Shown here piece by piece: positions 10,639-21,840 of a DNA stretch of 64,000 nt. The position numbers and the translations under genes are program-made. How positions within the stretch are numbered: the first letter of the stretch is position 1; every line of letters begins with the position of its first letter. The notes under the pieces were generated by a model. It was not told where the DNA came from and made no database searches. It saw only the letters and a list, made by a program, of their open reading frames with translations. This DNA comes from Adiantum capillus-veneris (lineage: Eukaryota; Streptophyta; Polypodiopsida; Polypodiales; Pteridaceae), in assembly GCA_014529385.2 (NCBI GenBank), contig CM043970.1, forward strand, positions 66,739,496 through 66,803,495, in the 5' to 3' direction.

Positions 10639-12329
10639 TACCTGTTTTTCCCCTATTCATAAGGTGTGCAATGTCTCCTAAGAAGAAACTATGCCCGATG
10701 CTGCCCTTCTGGAAACCGTTGCGTATGATGCTGTTTCTTTATCCTGTGCGTGAACTGTCAATCCTTTGCGCTCCACCTGTGCATTGTGTACGATGCCAGT
10801 TCTCTCATGTGCGCACGCGTATACTCCAACTGTGTGTGATCCGCGTGCGCTTTCTCTGTGTTTGCTGCTCGTCTACTTTCTTTGTGTGCGTTGCTCGTGC
10901 GTTCTCTCTGTGCCTAATCTTGATAGGGTATATTAGAATGCCACGTAAGCTACAAGTCCACGTTTTATCGTAGGATTAAAAAAAACAAAAGCAATATAAA
11001 ACATTAACTTCACATGGCCAAAATTAAAGAAATCATGGTTAAAAAAATGCAAAGCATCTGTAACTCTATACTAGAAATTCACTTTTTAAAAAAATCTATG
11101 GGCGCAACCCCTCTCCCGCGGGGGCCCCACCCCTCGACCCCTCCCCTTTTAAACTATGTATCTCTCTCTTTTGACGAGAGTGTGTGTGTGCAAGAAAGAG
11201 CTACAGAGAACCATCTTCTCTAAATGGAGAAAGACAGAGAGTGAGAGAGAGAGAAATACCTAATTTTCCCCTATTCGTGAGGTGTGCAATGTCTCCTGAG
11301 AAGAATCTATGCCCGATGTCGCCCTTCTCGAAAGCGTTGCATATGATGCTCTTTCTTTATCCTGTGCATGAACTGTCAATCCTATGCGCTTCACATGTTT
11401 TTTTTTCCCCTATTCGTGGGGTGTGCAATGTCTCCTGAGAAGAAGCTATGCCCGATGCTGCCCTTCTGGAAAGCGCTGCGTACAATGCTGTTTCTTTAAC
11501 CTGTGTGTGAACCGCCAATCCTTTGCGCTCCTCCTATGCACTGTTTACGATTCCGAGTTCGCTCATGTGCGCACGCGTATATTCCAAGTGTTTGCGATCC
11601 GCGTGCGCTTTCTCTGTGTGCGTTCCTCGTGCGCTCTGTTTGTGCCTAGTCTTGATAGGGTTTATTAGAATGCCACGTAAGCCACAAGTCCACGTTTTAT
11701 CATAGGATTAAAAAAAAAGCAGAAGCAGTACAAAACAAAAACCAATTTACATTGCCAAAATTAATGAAGTCATGGTTGAAAAGATGCAAAACATGCGTAA
11801 CTCCATACTAGGTATTCACTTTTTAAAAAACAAACTATGGGCGCTACCCCTAGCCCCACGGGGGCGCTTTCCCTCAACCCTTCCCCTTTTAAACTATGTA
11901 TCTCTTTCTTTTGAGCAGAGTGTGTGTGTACAAGAAAGAGTTACAGAGAACCATCTTCTCTATATGGAGAAAGATAGAGAGTGTGAGAGAGATAAATACT
12001 TGGTTTTTCCCTATTCGTAAGGTGTGCAATGTCTCCTGAGAAGAAGCTATGCTCGATGTTGCCTTCTCGAAAGCGTTGCGTACAATGCTGTTTCTTTATC
12101 CTGGGCATGAACTGTCAATCCTATGCGCTCTACCTGTGCATTGTGTACGATGCTGGGTTTGCTCGTGTGCACGAGCATATACTCCAACAATGTGGGATCC
12201 GTATGCGCTTTTTCTGTGTTTGCTGCTTCTCTGCTTTCTCTGTGTGCGTTGCTCGTGTGCTCTCTCTGTGCCTAATCTTGATAGGGTTTATTAGAATAGG
12301 ATTAAGAAAGACAAAATCAGTATAAAATG

Positions 12330-12555
12330 TTAACCAATTCACACGACCAAAATTAAAGTAATCATGGTTCAAAAGAAATCATGCTGTTTCTTTATCCTGT
12401 GCGTGAACTGTCAATCATGTGCGCTCCACCTATGCGTTGTGTTCGATGCGGGTGTCACTCCTGTGCGCGCGCGTATATCCCAATTGTGTGCGATCTGCGA
12501 ATGCTTTCTCTGTATTTGCTGCTCGTCTGCTTTCTCTATAATTCGACCGTGCCCC
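12330..12555 (+). repeat. Chimeric short monomer
   Basis: The AT-rich head (TTAACCAATTCACACGACC to GGTTCAAAAG) joins directly to AAATCATGCTGTTTC, deleting the GC, GT and GA blocks. The tail leaves at GCTTTCTCTATAAT straight into CGACCGTGCCCC of the next monomer. Its right junction differs from later examples, which enter at AACTCTATACTAGG. Confidence 0.85.
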
Positions 12556-14756
12556 TTTTAAACTATGTATCTCTGTCTTTTGACGAGAGTGTGTGTGTGC
12601 AAGAAAGAGTTACAGAGAACCATCTTCTCTATATGGAGAAAGACATAGAGTGAGAGAGAGAGAATTACCTGTTTTTTCGCTATTCGTGAGGTGTGAAAAG
12701 TCTCATGAGAAGAAGCTATTATCGATGCTGCCCTTCTAGAAAGCGGTGCGTACAATGCTGTTTCTTTATCATGTGCGTGAACTGCCAAACCTTTGCGCTC
12801 CACCTGTGCGTTGTGTACGATGTCGGGTTCGCTCCTATGCACGTATGCATACTCCAACTATGTGCAATCCGCGTACTCTTTCTCTGTGTTTGTTGCTCAT
12901 CTGCTTTCTTTGTGTCCGTTGCTCGTGCGCTCTCTCTGTGCCTAATCTTGATAGCGTTTATTAGAACGCCACCTAAGCTACAAGTCCACGTTTTATCATA
13001 GGATTAAAAAAAAAACAAAAGCAGTATAAAACATTAACCAATTCACATGGCCAAAATTAAAGGAATCATGGTTTAAAAGATGCAAAACATGCGTAACTCT
13101 ATACTAGGAATTCACTTTTTAAAAAAATCTATGGGCGCTGCCCTCGACCCCGTCCCTTTTAAACTATGTATCTCTGTCTTTTGGCGAGAGTGTCTGTGTG
13201 CAAGAAAGAGCTACAGAGAACCATCTTCTCTGTACGGAGAAAGACAGAGAGTGTGTGAGAGAGAAATACCTGTTTTTCCCCTATTCGTGGGGTGTGCAAT
13301 GTCTCCTGAGAAGAAGCTATGCCCGATGCTGCCCTTCTGGAAAGCGCTGCGTACAATGCTGTTTCTTTATCCTGTGTGTGAACCGTCCATCCTTTGTGCT
13401 CCTCCTATGCACTGTTTACGATGCCGGGTTCACTCATGTGCGCACGCGTATATTCCAAGTGTTTGCGATCCGCGTGCGCTTTCTCTGTGCTTGCTGCTTG
13501 TCTACTTTCTTTGTATGCATTGCTCGTGCGCTCTCTTTGTGCCTACTCTTGATAGGGTTTATTAGAATGCCACGTAAGCTACAAGTCCACGTTTTATCAT
13601 AGGATTAAAAAAAAAGCAAACGCAGTATAAAAAGAAAACCAATTCACACTGCCAAAATTAAAGAAATCATGGTTGAAAAGATGCAAAACATGCGTAACTC
13701 CATACTAGGTATTGACTTTTTTTTAAAAAAATCTATGGGCGCTACCCCTAGCCCCGGGGGGTGCTGTCCCTCAACCCTTTCCCTTTTAAACTATGTATCT
13801 CTGTCTTTTGAGGAGAGTGTGTGTGTACGAGAAAGAGTTACAGAGAACCATCTTCTCTATATGGAGAAAGATAGAGAGGGTGAGAGAGAGAAATACTTGG
13901 TTTTTACCTATTCGTAAGGTGTGCAATGTCTCCTGAGAAGAAGCTATGCCCGATGTTGCCTTTCTGGAAAGCGTTGCGTACAATGCTGTTTCTTTATCCT
14001 GTGCATGAACTGTCAATCCTATGCGCTCCACCTGTGCATTGTGTACGATGCTGGGTTCGCTCTTGTGCACGAGCGTATACTCCAACTTTGTGCGATCCGC
14101 GTGCGCTTTTTCTGTGTTTGCTGCTCGTCTGCTTTCTCTGTGTGCGTTGCTCGTGTGCTCTATCTGTGCCTAATCTTGATAGGGTTTATTAGAATAGGAT
14201 TAAGAAAGACAAAATCAGTGAGCGTTGCTCGTGCGCTCTCTCTCTCTCTCGTCCGTTTTCTCAGAGAGCATTGCTCGTGCGCTCTCTCTCTCTCTCTCTG
14301 CATAATCTTGTTACGGTTTATTAGAATGCCATGTAAGCTACAAGTCCAGGTTTTATCATAGGATTAAAAAAAAACAAAAACAGTATAAAACATTAACCAA
14401 TTTACACGGCCAAAATTAAAAAAATCATGATTGAAAAGATCCAAAACATGCATAATTGTATAGTAGGAATTTACTTTTAGAAAACAAAAATCTATGGGCG
14501 CTGCCCCTAGCCCCCCCCTTTTAAACTATGTATCTGTGTCTTTTGACGATAGTGTGTGTGTACAAGAATGAGTTACAGAGAACCGTCTTCTCTATATGGA
14601 GACAGACAGAGAGAAATACCTGTTTTTTTCCTATTCGTGAGGTGTGCAATTTCTCCTTAGAAGAAGCTATGCCCGTTCTAACCTTCTCGAAAGCGTTGCG
14701 TACGATGCTGATCTTTATCCTGTGCATGAATTGTCAATCCTGTGCGCTCCACCAGA

Positions 14757-15092
14757 GCGTTGTGTGGGATGCCTGGTTCACTCCTGTGCGCACGTATATA
14801 CTCGAAGTGTTGCGATCCGCGTGCGCTTTCTCTGTGTTTGCTGCTCGTCTGCTTTCTCTGTGTGCGTTGCTCATGCGCTCTCTCTGTGTTTGCTCGTCTG
14901 CTTTCTCTGTGTGCGTTGCTCGTGCGTTGTGTACGATGCCTGGTTCACTCCTGTGCGCACGTATATACTCGAAGTGTGTGCGATCCGCGTGCGCTTTCTC
15001 TGTGTTTGCTGCTCATCTGCTTTCTCTGTGTGCGTTGCTCGTGCGCTCTCTCTGTGCCTAATCTTGATAGGGTTTATTAGAATGCCACGTAA
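14757..15092 (+). repeat. Internal duplication of about 168 bp inside one monomer
   Basis: The segment with CTGGTTCACTCCTGTGCGCA, ATATACTCGAAGTG and the following TGTTTGCTGCTC/GCTTTCTC run occurs twice in tandem, starting near 14772 and 14938 (offset about 168). The junction lies in GTTGCTCGTGCGTTGTG. The duplicate is confined to this monomer; related monomers near 16.5, 20.6 and 26.5 kb have one copy. Confidence 0.85.
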
Positions 15093-15741
15093 GCTACAAG
15101 TCCACGTTTTATCATAGAATTTTTTTTTAAAAAAAAGCAGTATAAAACATTAACCAATTCACACAGCCAAAATTAAATAAATCATGGTTGAAAAGATGCA
15201 AAACATGCGTAACTCTATAGTAGGAAGTCACTTTATAAAAAAAAAACTATGGGAGCTGCCCCTAACCCCGCAGGGGTGCTGCCTCTCGACCCCGTCTCTT
15301 TTAAACTATGTATCTGTGTCTTTTGACGAGAGTGTGTGTGTACAAGAAAGAGCTATAGAGAACCATCTTCTCTATATGGAGAAAGAAAGGGAGTGAGAGA
15401 GAGAGAAATACCTATTTTTTCCCTATTCGTGAGGTGTGCAATGTCTACTGAGATGAAGCTATGCCCGATACTTCCCTTCTGGAAAGTGTTGCGTACGATG
15501 CGGTTTTTGTATCCTGTGTGTGAACTGTCAATCATGTGTGCTCCCCTGTGCGTTGTGTACGATGGTGGGTTCGCTCCTGTGCGCGCGCATATAATCCATT
15601 TGTGTGCAATCTCCGTGCGCTGTCTCTGTGTTTTCTCCTCGTTTGCTTTCTCTGTGTGCGTTGCTCGTGCGCTCTCTCTTTGCGTAATCTTGATAGGGTT
15701 TATTAGAATAGGATTAAGAAAGACAAAATCAGTATAAAACG

Positions 15742-15948
15742 TTAACCAATTCACACTACCAAAATTAAAGAAATCATGGTTCAAAAGAAATCATGCTGTT
15801 TCTTTATCCTGTGCGTGAACTGTCAATCATGTGCGCTCCACCTATGCGTTGTGTTCGATATCGGGTTCGCTCTGTGCCCGCGCGTATATCGCAATTGTGT
15901 GGGATCTACGGACGCTTTCTCTGTATTTGCTGCTCGTCTGCTTTCTCT
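15742..15948 (+). repeat. Chimeric short monomer, copy A
   Basis: The left junction is TTCAAAAG/AAATCATGCTG near 15788. The right junction is TTTCTCTATAACTCTATAC near 15948, entering the AT-rich head of the next monomer. The preceding monomer also lacks its usual ATGCCACGTAAGCTACAAG tail and reads TTATTAGAATAGGATTAAG. Confidence 0.88.
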
Positions 15949-17526
15949 ATAACTCTATACTAGGAATTCACTTGTTTAAAAAAATCTATGGGCGCTGCCC
16001 TTCGACCGTGCCCCTTTTAAACTATGTATCTCTATCTTTTGACGAGAGTGTGTGTGTGCAAGAAAGAGTTACAGAGAACCATCTTCTCTATATGGAGAAA
16101 GACATAGAGTGAGAGAGAGAGAATTACCTGTTTTTTCCCTATTCGTGAGGTGTGCAATGTCTCATGAGAACAAGCTATTCTGGATGCTGCCCTTCTAGAA
16201 AGCTGTGCGTACAATGCTGTTTCTTCATCATGTGCGTGAACTGCCAAACCTTTGCGCTCCACCTGTGCGTTGTGTACGATACCGGGTTCGCTCCTATGCA
16301 CGCGCGTAAGCTACAAGTCCAACTTTTATCATAGGATTAAAAAAAACAAAAACAGTATAAAACATTAACAAATTTACAGGGCCAAAATTAAAGAAATCAT
16401 GATTGAAAAGATCCAAAACATGCGTAATTGTATAGTAGGAATTCACTTTTAGAAAACAAAAATCTATGGGCGCTGCCCGTAGGCCCCCCCCTTTTAAACT
16501 ATGTATCTGTGTCTTTTGACGAGCGTGTGTGTGTACAAGAAAGAGTTACAGAGAACCGTCTTCTGTATATGGAGACAGACAGAGAGAAATACTTGTTTTT
16601 TTCCTATTTGTGAGGTGTGCAATTTCTCCTTAGAACAAGCTATGCCCGATGCTAACCTTTTGGAAAGCGTTGCGTACGATGCTGATCTTTATCCTGTGCA
16701 TGAATTGTCAATCCTGTGCGCTCCACCAGAGCATTGTGTACGATGCCTGGTTCGCTCCTGTGCGCACATATATACTCGAACTGTGTGCGATCTGTGTGCG
16801 CTTTCTCTGTGTTTGTTGCTCATCTGCTTTCTTTGTGTGCGTTGCTCGTGCGCTCTCTCTGTGCATAGTCTTGATAGGGTTTATTAGAATGCCACCTAAG
16901 CTACAAGTCCATGTTGTATCATAGGATGTAAAAAAAAACAAAAGTAGTATAAAACATTAACCAATTCACATGGCCAAAATTAAAGAAATCATGGTTGAAA
17001 AGATGCAAAACATGCGTAAGTCTATACTAGGAATTCACTTTTAAACAAAATCTATGCGCGCTGTCCTCGACCCAGTCCCTTTTAAACTATGTATCTCTGT
17101 CTTTTGACGAGAGTGTGTGTGTGCAAGAAAGAGCTACAGAGAACCATCTTCTCTATACGGAGAAAGACAGAGAGTGTGTGAGAGAGAAATACCTGTTTTT
17201 TCCCTATTCGTAGGGTGTGCAATGTCTCCTGAGAAGAAGCTATGCCCAATGCTGCCCTTCTGAAAAGAGCTGCGTACAATGCTGTTTCTTTATCCTGTGT
17301 GTGAACCGTCAATCCTTTGCGCTCCTCCTATGCACTGTTTACGATGCCGGGTTCGCTCATGTGCGTGCGCATATATTCCAAGTGTTTGCGATCCGCGTGT
17401 GCTTTCTGTGTGTTTGCTGCTTGTCTGCTTTCTCTGTGTGCGTTGCTCGTGCACTCTCTTTGTGCCTAATCTTGATAGGGTTTATTAGAATGCCACGTAA
17501 GCTACAAGTCCACGTTTTATCATAGG

Positions 17527-17820
17527 ATTAAAAGATGCAAAACATGCGTTACTCTATACTATGAATTCACTTGAAAAATATAAATCTATGGGCGCTGCCC
17601 TTCGATCCTATGCGCTCCACCTGTGCATTGTGTACGATGCTGGGTTCGCTCTTGTGAACGAGTGTATACTGCAACTTTGTGCGATCCGCGTGCGCTTTTT
17701 CTGTGTTTGCTGCTCGTCTGCTTTCTTTGTGTGCGTTGCTCATGTGCTCTCTCTATGCCTAATCTTGATAGGGTTTCTTAGAATGCCACGTAAGCAACAT
17801 GTCCATGTTTTCTCATAGGA
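17527..17820 (+). repeat. Deletion-chimera monomer, copy A
   Basis: Two deletion junctions lie close together. Near 17530 the monomer tail (ATAGGATT) runs into AAAAGATGCAAAACATG, dropping the TATA-like block. Near 17604 the GC block (CCCTTCGATCC) runs into TATGCGCTCCACC, dropping the GT/GA middle. Copy B has the same two junctions at about 23419 and 23493. The third round keeps a full-length monomer here (29.5 kb), so the deletions predate the A/B duplication but not all copies. Confidence 0.85.
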
Positions 17821-18599
17821 CTAAAAAAAAACAAAAGTAGTATAAAACATTAACCAATTCACGAGGCCAAAATTAAACAAATCATGGTTGAAAAGATGCA
17901 AAACATGCATTACTCTATACTATGAATTCATTTAAAAAATATAAATCTATGGGCGCTGCCCTTCGATCCTGCCCCTTTTAAGGTATGTATCTCTGTCTTT
18001 TTTGTGTGTGTACAAGAAAGAGCTACAGAGAATCATCTTCTCTATATGAATAAAGACAAAGAGTGAGAAAGAGAAATACTTGTTTTTTCCCTATTGGTGA
18101 GGTGTGCAATGTCTTTTGAGAAGAAGCTATGCTCGATGCTGCCCCTATCGAAAGCTTTGTGTACGATTCTGTTTCTTTATCATGTGCGTGAACCGTCAAT
18201 CCTGTGCGCTCCACCTGTGTGTTGTGTACGATGTCGTGTTCGCTCCTATGCGCGCGTGTATACTCCTATTTTGTGCGATCTGCGTGCGCTTTCTCTATGA
18301 TTGCTGCTCATCTTCTTTATTTATGTGCGTTGCTCGTGGGCTCTCTCTGTGCTTAATCTTGATAGCGTTTATTAGAATGCCACATAATCTACAAGTCCAC
18401 GTTTTATCATAGGATTAAAAAATAACAAAACCGGTACAAAACATTAACCAATTGACACGGCCAAAATTGAAGAAATCATGGTTGAAAAGATGCAAAACAT
18501 ACGTAACTCTATAGTATGAATTCACTTCAAAAAAATATATATGGGCGCTTCCCTGAGCCCTGCGGGGGCGCTGCCCCTCGACCCCGCCCCTTTTAAACT

Positions 18600-19116
18600 A
18601 TGTTTCTCTATTTTTTGACGAGAGTGTATGTGTGCAAGAAAGAGTAACAGAGAGCCATCTTCTCTATATGGAGAAAGACAGAGAGTGAGAGAGAGAGAAA
18701 TACTTGTTTTTCCCCTATTCATGAGCTGTGCAATGTCTCCTGAGAAAAAGCTATGCCTGATGCTACCCTTCTGGAAAGTGTTGCGTACGATGCTCTTTCT
18801 TTATCATATGCATGAGCTGTCAATCATGTACGCTCCACCTGTGCAATGGGTACGACACCGGGTTCGCTCGTGTGAACGCGCATATAGTCCAACTCTGTGC
18901 GATCCGCGTGTGCTTCTGGAAAGTGTTGCGTACGATGCCCGGTTCGTTCCTATGTGCGCGCGTATACTCCAACTACGTCTGATCCGCGTGAGCTTTCTCT
19001 GTGTTTACTGTTCGTCTGCTTTCTTTGTCTGCGTTGCTCCTGGGCTCTCTTTGTGCGTAATCTTGATAGGGTTTATTAGAATGCCACGTAAGCTACAAGT
19101 CCAAGTTTTATCCTAG
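18600..19116 (+). repeat. Monomer subtype with a repeated TGGAAAGTGTTGCGTACG segment
   Basis: The motif GGAAAGTGTTGCGTACGATG occurs near 18772 and again near 18917. The second is followed by CCCGGTTCGTTCCTATG, so the TGC-rich half is partly duplicated. Equivalent monomers lie near 24.5, 34.1 and, more diverged, 49.1 kb; the 30.8-kb copy has a different, shorter rearrangement. It is a useful marker subtype. Confidence 0.82.
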
Positions 19117-19745
19117 GATTTTTTTTAAAAAAGCAGTATAAAACATTAACCAGTTCACACGACCATAATTAAAGAAATCATGGTTGAAAAGATTCAAACC
19201 ATTCGTAACAATATACTAGGAATACTTAAAATAATTTTAAAAAAATGGGCGCTGCCCCTCGACCATGTCCCTTTTAAACTATGTATCTCTATCTTTTGAC
19301 GAGTGTGTGTGCAAGAAAGAGTTACAGAGAACCATCTTCTCTATATGGAGAAAGACAGAGAGTGAGAGAGAGAGAGAAAAACATGTTTTTCCCCTATTCG
19401 TGAAGTGTGTAATTTCTCCTGAGAAGAAGCTATGCCCGATGATGCCCTTCTTGAATGTGTTGCGTACGATACTGTTTCTTTATCCTATGCGTGAACTGTC
19501 AATCCTGTGCGCTCCACCTATGTGTTGTGTACGATGTCGGGTTTGCTCCTGTGCGCGCACGTATACTCCAACTCTGTGCGATCCGCGTGCTCTTTGGTTG
19601 TGGTTGCTGCTCGTCTGCTTTCTCTATGTGCGTTGCTCGTGCGCTCTCTTTGTTCCTAATCTTGATAGGGTTTATTAGAATGCCACGTAAGTTACAATTT
19701 CACATTGTATCATAGGATTTAAAAAAGCAAAAGCGTTATAAAACC

Positions 19746-19953
19746 ATAACCAATTCACACGGCCAAAATTAAAGAAATCATGGTTGAAAAGAAATCATGT
19801 TGTTTCTTTATCTTGTGCGTGAACTGTCAATCATGTGCACTCCACCTATGCGTTGTGTTCGATGCCGGGTTCGCTCCTGTGCGCGCGTATATCCCAATTG
19901 TGTGAGATCTGCAGACGCTTTCTCTGTATTTGCTGCTTGTCTGCTTTCTCTAT
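19746..19953 (+). repeat. Chimeric short monomer, second position in copy A
   Basis: It has the same architecture as the one at 15.74 kb but its head reads TTGAAAAGAAATCATGTTG. It sits between the GTGAAGTGTGTAATTTC and AAATAACTG subtypes. It is matched in copy B at 25635 but absent from the third round, where 31.4 and 32.0 kb monomers are joined by a full head. Confidence 0.85.
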
Positions 19954-21630
19954 AACTCTATACTAGGAACTCACTTGTTTAAAAAAATCTATGGGCGCTA
20001 CCCATCGACCCCGCCCCTTTTTAACTATGTATCTGTATCTTTTGACGGCAGTGTGTGTGTGCAAGAAAGAGTTATAGAGAACCATCTTCTATATATGGAG
20101 AAAGACAGAGCGTGAGAGAGAGAGAAATAACTGTTTTTTCCCTATTCGTGAGGTGTGCAATGTCTCCTGAGAAGAAGCTATGCCCGATGCTTCACATTTG
20201 GAAAGCATTGCATACAATGCTGTTTCTTTATCCTGTGCATGAACTGTCAATCCTGTGCGCTCCACCTGTGCGTTGTGTACGATGCCGGGTTCGCTCCTAT
20301 GTGTGCGCGTATACCCCAACTGTGTGCGCTTTCTCTGTGTTTGTTGCTCGTCCGCTTTCTCAGTGAGTGTTGCTCGTGCGCTCTCTCTCTCTGCATAATC
20401 TTGATACGGTTTATTAGAATGCCATGTAAGCTAGAAGTCCAGGTTTTATCATAGGATTTAAAAAAACAAAAATAGTATAATACATTAACCAATTTACACG
20501 GCCAAAATTAAAGAAATCATGACTAAAACATGCAAAACATGCGTAATTGTATAGTAGGAATTCATTTTCAGAAAACAAAAATCTATGGGCGCTGCCCCTA
20601 GCCCCCCCCCTTTCAAACTATGTATCTGTGTCTTTTGACGAGAGTGTGTGTGTACAAGAAAGAGTTACAGAGAACCGTCTTCTCTATATGGAGACAGACA
20701 GAGAGAAATACCTGTTTTTTTCCTATTCGTGAGGTGTGCAATTTCTCCTTAGAAGAAGCTATGCCGGATGCTAACCTTCTCGAGAGCGTTGCGTACCATG
20801 CTGATCTTTATCCTGTGCATGAATTGTCAATCCTGTGCGCTCCACCAGAGCGTTGTGTACGATGCCTTGTTCGCTCCTGTGCGCACGTATATACTCGAAC
20901 TGTGTGCGATCCGCGTGCGCTTTCTCTATGTTTGCTACTCATCTGCTTTCTCTGTGTGCGTTGCTCGTGCGCTCTCTCTGTGCCTAATCTTGATAGGGTT
21001 TATTAGAATCCCACGTAAGCTACAAGTCCATGTTTTATCATAGAATTAAAAAAAAAACAAAAGCAGTATAAAACATTAACCAATTCACAGGGCCAAAATT
21101 AAAGAAATCATGGTTGAAAAGATGCAAAACATGCGTAACTGTATAGTAGGAAGTCACTTTTAAAAAAAAAACTATGGGAGCCGCCCCTAACCCCGCAGGG
21201 GTGCTACCCCTCGACCCCGTCCCATTTAAACTATGTATTTGTGTCTTTTGAGGAGAGTGTGTGTGTACAAGAAAGAGCTGTAGAGAACCATCTTCTCTAT
21301 ATGGAGAAAGACAGGGAGTGAGGTGTGCAATATCTACTGAGATGAAGCTATGCCCGATACTACCCTTCTGGAAAGTGTTGCGTACGATGCGGTTTCTGTA
21401 TCCTCTGTGTGAACTGTCAATCATGTGTGCTCCCCTGTGCGTTGTGTACGATGGTGGGTTCGCTCCTGTGCGCGCGCATATAATCCATTTGTGTGCAATC
21501 TCCGTGCGCTGTCTCTGTGTTTGCTCCTTGTCTGCTTTCTCTGTGTGCGTTGCCCGTGCGCTCTCTCTTTGCCTAATCTTGATAGGGTTTATTAAAATAG
21601 GATTAAGAAAGACAAAATCAGTATAAAACG

Positions 21631-21840
21631 TTAACCAATTCACACTACCAAAATTAAAGAAATCATGCTTCAAAAGAAATCATGCTGTTTCTTTATCCTC
21701 TGTGTGAACTGTCAATCATGTGCGCTCCACCTATGCGTTGTGTTCGATATCGGGTTTGCTCTGTGCCCGTGCGTATATCCCAATTGTGTGCGATCTACGG
21801 ACGCTTTCTCTGTATTTGCTGCTCGTCTGCTTTCTCTATA
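21631..21840 (+). repeat. Chimeric short monomer, copy B first position
   Basis: Counterpart of 15742-15948 at offset 5889. Its head reads GCTTCAAAAGAAATCATGC. Confidence 0.88.

Larger units (their letters stand above)
10639..15183 (+). repeat. Long-monomer satellite array, block between copia element and first 5.9-kb unit
   Basis: Monomer markers lie near 11155, 11895, 12565, 13167, 13794 and 14528. It contains single examples of subtypes that recur further right. Near 12.6 kb is GACATAGAGTG...GAATTACCTG; near 13.2 kb a GTGTGTGAGAGAG purine run; near 13.8 kb GTAAGGTGTGCAATG; near 14.5 kb GGAGACAGACAGAGAG. At about 11385-11405 a monomer jumps from the GCTTCACATG position back to TTTTTCCCCTATTCG, a partial-duplication scar. 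At 14200-14300 the TTGCTCGTGCGCTCTC segment is repeated around an expanded CT run. Confidence 0.93.
15184..21109 (+). repeat. Higher-order repeat copy A (about 5.9 kb)
   Basis: It starts at a monomer marked by GTAGGAAGTCAC and CCCCGCAGGGGTGCT. Subtypes follow in a fixed order: short chimera (15.74 kb); GAATTACCTG (16.0); GGAGACAGACAG (16.5); GTGTGTGAGAG (17.1); a deletion chimera (17.53-17.82); CTATATGAATAAAGAC (18.0); the CATGAGCTGTGCAATG type with internal duplication (18.6); GTGAAGTGTGTAATTTC (19.3); short chimera (19.75); AAATAACTG (20.0); and GGAGACAGACAG again (20.6). From about 15.44 kb rightwards each landmark recurs 5889-5891 bp later in copy B with very few differences. Confidence 0.88.
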